Origin: Drouetiella sp036703255
Lineage (GTDB): Bacteria; Cyanobacteriota; Cyanobacteriia; Elainellales; Elainellaceae
Direction: 5' to 3'
DNA length: 64,000 nt
Assembly (NCBI GenBank): GCA_036703255.1
Contig: DATNPL010000047.1
Span: 1 to 64,000 of the forward strand
Shown here: in pieces, positions 60,641 through 64,000 of the stretch
How positions within the stretch are numbered: position 1 is the stretch's first letter
Layout of the letters: each line of letters begins with the position of its first letter
Made by a program: the position numbers and the translations under genes
Notes under the pieces: generated by a model
Database searches by the model: none
The model's input: only the letters and a program-made list of their open reading frames with translations
Told to the model about the DNA's origin: nothing

Positions 60641-60676
60641 AAGATGATTTATCAAAGGCGCTTTGAAAACCATCTT
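60641..60676 (-). terminator. Hairpin after the GH8 gene
   Basis: Read on the minus strand, AAGATGGTTTTCAAAG pairs imperfectly with CTTTGATAAATCATCTT and is followed by TTATTAG. It lies between the GH8 stop and the murD start. Confidence 0.5.
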
Positions 60677-60715
60677 TTTAGAGAATGAGCAGGCTTTGGG
60701 ATCGACTGGCGCTTC

Positions 60716-61942
60716 TCAGAACTGAAACCATGCGTTGACCGTTTCGGGCGAAAACAAGCCAAACCAGACTAGATTCTGACTGTAGTAAGCCGAATCTCCA
60801 TCCCAAAAGCCTGCTTGATAGGTAGGCAGCAGCTTCTGTTGCCGAATTTCTGTCGCCGTCGCTTGATCGATCTGGTTAAAGGCCGCATAGAGCATGGCAT
60901 ACTGTGCCGTAGATTCGTAGCTGACGATCGCCTCTCCCTTCAGGTCAAGCTGCGCCGGAATCGACTTTTGCGATCGCCATTTCTCTAGTAAGGGCTGTAG
61001 ATGCTGCTGCAAATACTGTTGAGCACGCGGCTCTTTGAACCAGACGGCATCTAGAGACACCCGCCACCAAACCCGGTAGGCATCGAATCCGTAGATGCTT
61101 TTGAGTTTGTCATCCTGACTGGCCTGAAACTTGCCCGAATCTGTTTCTAAAACGATCCAGTCGCTCGGCAACCCGACCTGAGAAACCTCTGCCGACTGGT
61201 TCAGCACGGCGTAGCTGCTATCTACCAGGGCCATCCAATCATGCGCCGGATCAACCTGGGCAAATAGCCGAAACGCATAGGGTGCCAGGTAGGAAGGATT
61301 TAAGTAAATGCGATCGGGCTGCGGCTGAAATAATCTCTTTTCTCCTGGCAAAAAATAGCGCTTCCCATTGCCCGTCTCAACGGTTGCTAAAGTCCATAAA
61401 TCTTGCAGCTTGCTGCGCGCCAGCTCCAGGTATTCTGGTTTATTCCAACGGCGCGATGCCAGAATTAGAGCCGTAATGGCATCTAGATCGCCATCGCTCG
61501 CAAAGTTAGCATCGATCGCGCCCCAGCCCCCCTGGTCATTTTTGCCCCATTTCCAGGCCCAGAGGCGATCGCGGCGCTGTCCGTTGGGCTGTTGGCGCTG
61601 CAAATTATTCTCGCCCCAATTTAAGACCCGCTCAAACATGTCGCGATCATCCATCAGCACCGATCGCAGCATGGCATAAGCCTGACCTTCGGAGGTGGAG
61701 CGATCTTCTGCTTCTCGGTCAATCACCCGTCCGTCACCCTGAATAAAGCGCTGCCGATAGGCTTGCCAGCTTTGCTGGATCAGGTCGGGATTGGTGGCAT
61801 TGGGGTTAGGCGTAGAGTTGGCGGCAATCTGGGTAGAAGGGTTTTTGAGCACTGCGTTGCAGTTCGTCAGGAGCAGGGCGATCGCAACGAATCCGCCCCA
61901 CCGAGAAAAACCCTGAATGAGTTTAGGGAAAAAATAATTCAT
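60716..61942 (-). CDS. Glycoside hydrolase family 8 lipoprotein (endoglucanase-type)
   Basis: Endo-acting glycosidase on beta-1,4-glucans or chitosan; in cellulose-making bacteria the BcsZ member trims nascent cellulose. 408 residues. Lipobox in AIALLLTNCNAVLKN, so a lipoprotein. GH8 motifs: catalytic Glu in STSEGQAYAMLRSVLMDD, WKWGKNDQGGWGAIDANFASDGDLDAITAL with the conserved D-x-D. The final NAWFQF is standard. Cellulose synthase is not in this window. Stands alone. Confidence 0.92.
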   Translation of the reverse strand: MNYFFPKLIQGFSRWGGFVAIALLLTNCNAVLKNPSTQIAANSTPNPNATNPDLIQQSWQAYRQRFIQGDGRVIDREAEDRSTSEGQAYAMLRSVLMDDRDMFERVLNWGENNLQRQQPNGQRRDRLWAWKWGKNDQGGWGAIDANFASDGDLDAITALILASRRWNKPEYLELARSKLQDLWTLATVETGNGKRYFLPGEKRLFQPQPDRIYLNPSYLAPYAFRLFAQVDPAHDWMALVDSSYAVLNQSAEVSQVGLPSDWIVLETDSGKFQASQDDKLKSIYGFDAYRVWWRVSLDAVWFKEPRAQQYLQQHLQPLLEKWRSQKSIPAQLDLKGEAIVSYESTAQYAMLYAAFNQIDQATATEIRQQKLLPTYQAGFWDGDSAYYSQNLVWFGLFSPETVNAWFQF

Positions 61943-62191
61943 GGTTAAGGTCTACCGCGTCCTAGCTTAGAGAGTTGGGATGCTTCAATGTGCAGGATTA
62001 ATGAATGCGATAGATGCCCACTGGTTCGATTCTAGCCTTGGAATTAAGTGACCTATGTTGAGAGGCGTGCGGGTATTCTGGGCAGCAGATGATCGGCTTT
62101 TGCTACCCCCAGATAGAGAACACAGAACCTTATCTTTTATAGAGTATTAAGAAGTAATTGTGGTGAAATTCTCGCGGAGCTACCCAGACCC

Positions 62192-62881
62192 ATGCCCACT
62201 CAAGACCCAGACGACTTCCAAAATAACTCAATGAGCGAGGCGATGGCCTCTGCGCTGAAAGCGGCTCAAGCTGTTGCAGACACCCTTCATCAAATTGTTG
62301 AGCAAGGCACAGAAACCCTTGGCGCTGTCGTCACCCCGATCGCAGAAAATCCTCTGGTTCGGCAAGCGACCCGTGTACCGGGGTTGAGCTGGCTCATGGC
62401 CGCCTTGGGACAGGTGAATGTAGAAAAAGTGCAGCTTCAGGTTGAAGAGCTGCGACAAAAGTATCCTTTAGAGACTGCCCAGCAGCTAGCGGAGCGCGTC
62501 ATTTCTGAAACGGCCTGGAAAGCAGCAGGCGTGGGTCTGGTGACCAACTTTGCGCCACCGCTTGCCCTATTTCTGGCAGCTGTTGATGTGGGAGCCGTGG
62601 CCGCACTCCAAGCCGATATGATTTATCGGATTGCTGCCATCTATGGATTTCCTGTCCATGACCCAGCACGGCGCGGAGAAGTGCTGGCGCTCTGGGGGGC
62701 GTCTGTGGGTGGTTCAGGAGTCTTGAAAACCGGGCTGAGCTTCGTGGAACTGATCCCTGGGTTGGGCATGGCCGTTGGTATCACCAGCGATGCCGGATTG
62801 CTGTATGGCTTAGGCTGGGTGGCGCTGCGGTTTTATGAAGCTAAGCAGCGATCTGGATCTTCTTCAGATCGTAAAGGCTGA
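62192..62881 (+). CDS. EcsC-family-like protein
   Basis: A 229-residue protein with an Ala-rich helical N-half (MSEAMASALKAAQAVADTLHQ), then VGLVTNFAPPLALFLAAVDVGAVAALQADMIYRIAAIYGF-like hydrophobic segments and DPARRGEVLALWGASVGGSG. The pattern ADMIYRIA-x-IYG with DPARRGE fits the EcsC family, whose biochemical role is unknown. At least two membrane-associated segments. No partners adjacent; convergent with the gas vesicle gene. Confidence 0.72.
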   Translation: MPTQDPDDFQNNSMSEAMASALKAAQAVADTLHQIVEQGTETLGAVVTPIAENPLVRQATRVPGLSWLMAALGQVNVEKVQLQVEELRQKYPLETAQQLAERVISETAWKAAGVGLVTNFAPPLALFLAAVDVGAVAALQADMIYRIAAIYGFPVHDPARRGEVLALWGASVGGSGVLKTGLSFVELIPGLGMAVGITSDAGLLYGLGWVALRFYEAKQRSGSSSDRKG

Positions 62882-63007
62882 GCTGTTAAGTCTTGAGCGC
62901 GTTGAGCATGGGCGATGCCAAGCGCTTTAACCGGGTGCGTCTCTTGCTCATATTCTCAGGCAGTTCATCACTAATTGTTCACAATTTGGCTATGCTCAAA
63001 GCTAATA

Positions 63008-63688
63008 TCAGACGAAATGGTAGGGCGGCAAAGGTTCCTCTAAGCTAATTTCCCAAGCGGAGTACTGCATTTGCCATGTTTTGAAATGTTCGTAGAGCAA
63101 GCGTTCCTGAATTCGATCGCCCAGAATGTAAAATCGCTCAATGGTGCCCTTGGCGTCACTATTAGACTCCCCACGCACCCAGTTGGGATATAGGAGGGCG
63201 ATCGCTTCTGCAATCTGTTGCAGTTCTGTCTGCTGCTGCTGTTGCCAAGCCGTCTGCGCTTCGTAAGTCTGTTTTTTGGCTAAAAAATAGGCTTTGCCCT
63301 TCACCTCTGCTGCGATCGGGGCTTCTGCTAGGGGAACGGGAACCAGCTTGAGCAAATACTCTGCTCGACCCTTCAGCATCGCTAGCTTAGCAACATACTC
63401 ACTTTGGTGAGCCTGTAGGTGCTCGATCAGTCCCTGTTGCGAAACAAACTGGGTGCCAAAACGCAGCGGCAGCAAAGCCGTTTGTTGAAACATCTGACGA
63501 ATCACCCGATCGTGCGACACGATGGCACGCATTAGGCGATCGTCACTCTCCTGTAAGTTTGCCACTTCCATATCGGGTTCGATCAGAGCAGCCAACGCAT
63601 TAACTCGAAGCAGCTCAACAGATTTCACAATTCCTGTGGGTAGCTCTAGAAAAGCATCCAGATTAGGAAGAAACGCATAGGTATACAT
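63008..63688 (-). CDS. Gas vesicle protein of the GvpL/GvpF family
   Basis: GvpF/L is a minor structural or chaperone-like protein of gas vesicles. 226 residues: MYTYAFLPNLDAFLELPTGI, a middle MRAIVSHDRVIRQMFQQTALLPLRFGTQFVS with the hallmark LP-x-RFGT, then a KGKAYFLAKKQ helix and the C-terminal LGDRIQERLLYEHFKTW domain. Other gvp genes (gvpA, gvpN, gvpK and so on) may lie outside the window. The 300 bases upstream are occupied by repeats, so it starts its own transcript. Confidence 0.88.
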   Translation of the reverse strand: MYTYAFLPNLDAFLELPTGIVKSVELLRVNALAALIEPDMEVANLQESDDRLMRAIVSHDRVIRQMFQQTALLPLRFGTQFVSQQGLIEHLQAHQSEYVAKLAMLKGRAEYLLKLVPVPLAEAPIAAEVKGKAYFLAKKQTYEAQTAWQQQQQTELQQIAEAIALLYPNWVRGESNSDAKGTIERFYILGDRIQERLLYEHFKTWQMQYSAWEISLEEPLPPYHFV

Positions 63689-64000
63689 TGCTTAAGGTTA
63701 AAAATAGAAGTAATTTCAGTGAAATCAACGACCCCGCCGCAAGCGGACGGGGTATGCAACCCGTTTTGCTCGTCAGCCAATGGCTGACATTGCAAGCTTG
63801 AAGTTTCGCCGCAGAGCGGCGGGGAATTGACCCCTGCTAGATTAAATAAAGAATCGTGAATAAATTGACTGAAAAGATGTTTTGCAAAAGTCTGTTATCT
63901 TTACTTGCCCAAAACATCTTGGATGTCCTTAGAGGATGTTTGAAAAGGGGTCGGCTGTGATTTTAGGCACCTGTTGATCCCCCCTGCCCCCTTAAAAAGG
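63689..64000. repeat. Repeat-rich right edge: IS200/IS605-like ends and MITE copy
   Basis: Three hairpins lie at 63732-63751 (CCCCGCCGC/GCGGACGGGG), 63772-63788 (GTCAGCCA/TGGCTGAC) and 63808-63823 (CGCCGC/GCGGCG). GGGGTATGCAACCC and GGGGAATTGACCCC are words I recall from cyanobacterial IS200/IS605 ends, here only about 105 bases apart, so a remnant or non-autonomous element. From 63928, TTAGAGGATGTTT begins the second copy of the C-rich repeat seen at 10755-10917, cut by the window end. Confidence 0.6.

Overview
The window reads as chromosomal DNA of a cyanobacterium. It carries petN of the cytochrome b6-f complex, gun4, a DesC-type acyl-lipid desaturase, a group 2 sigma factor, an EbsA-like pilus protein, a four-ACT-domain aspartokinase and an NADP-type icd. 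The octamer GCGATCGC (HIP1) occurs very frequently. PilT with a proline-rich head, SLH, MlaD/MlaF, GlgX and gas-vesicle GvpF/L genes, the Uma2 nuclease and the NACHT ATPase suggest a larger, possibly filamentous Leptolyngbya/Phormidium-like species. The genus cannot be fixed from sequence reading alone.

Layout. 1-6 kb: pilT, a small secreted protein, an orphan sensor kinase behind a 3 x 16 bp tandem repeat, a glycosyltransferase-TPR protein and a Uma2 nuclease. 6-15.5 kb: a RarA-methyltransferase fusion, an alpha/beta hydrolase, a gene-poor stretch with decayed coding sequence and a MITE-like repeat, a NACHT ATPase with a Leu-Asp low-complexity tract, a HAD phosphatase, SppA and chorismate mutase. 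15.5-26 kb: ebsA-like gene, a flavoprotein, gun4, a response regulator, icd, a CAP-domain protein, atpB-atpC, a pseudopilin and tRNA-Leu(GAG). 26-35 kb: isochorismatase-like hydrolase plus an allophanate-hydrolase C-domain protein, a peptide-type binding protein, MlaF-MlaD, an SLH/beta-lactamase-fold protein and ComM/YifB. 35-43 kb: hspA, petN, a sigma factor, a TetR protein fused to an apparently inactivated tyrosine-recombinase domain and facing a desaturase gene, rpsU and a PAP2 phosphatase. 43-54 kb: sulfate import (sbpA-cysT-cysW) with chromate efflux chrA, one complete IS, glgX, cysC, an FTR1 permease and hrcA. 54-64 kb: rhodanese, an aspartate racemase pseudogene, lysC, an AT-rich patch with an unknown gene and a GyrB-like fragment, murD, a GH8 glycosidase, an EcsC-like protein, GvpF/L and repeats at the right edge.

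Most genes are housekeeping and in small units. Functional groupings: the sulfate/chromate operon with cysC nearby; the MlaF-MlaD pair for lipid transport; atpB-atpC; a pilus/surface theme (PilT, EbsA-like, pseudopilin, SLH protein); and a putative amide-hydrolysis pair at 26-27 kb.

The most unusual items are the TetR/tyrosine-recombinase fusion with paired palindromes in front of the desaturase gene, the NACHT protein with its repeat tract, a family of intergenic hairpins with GC-rich cores, the perfect palindrome at one IS end, and the small amide-hydrolase locus. No CRISPR array, rRNA or prophage was seen. All family assignments come from reading motifs; no database search was run.
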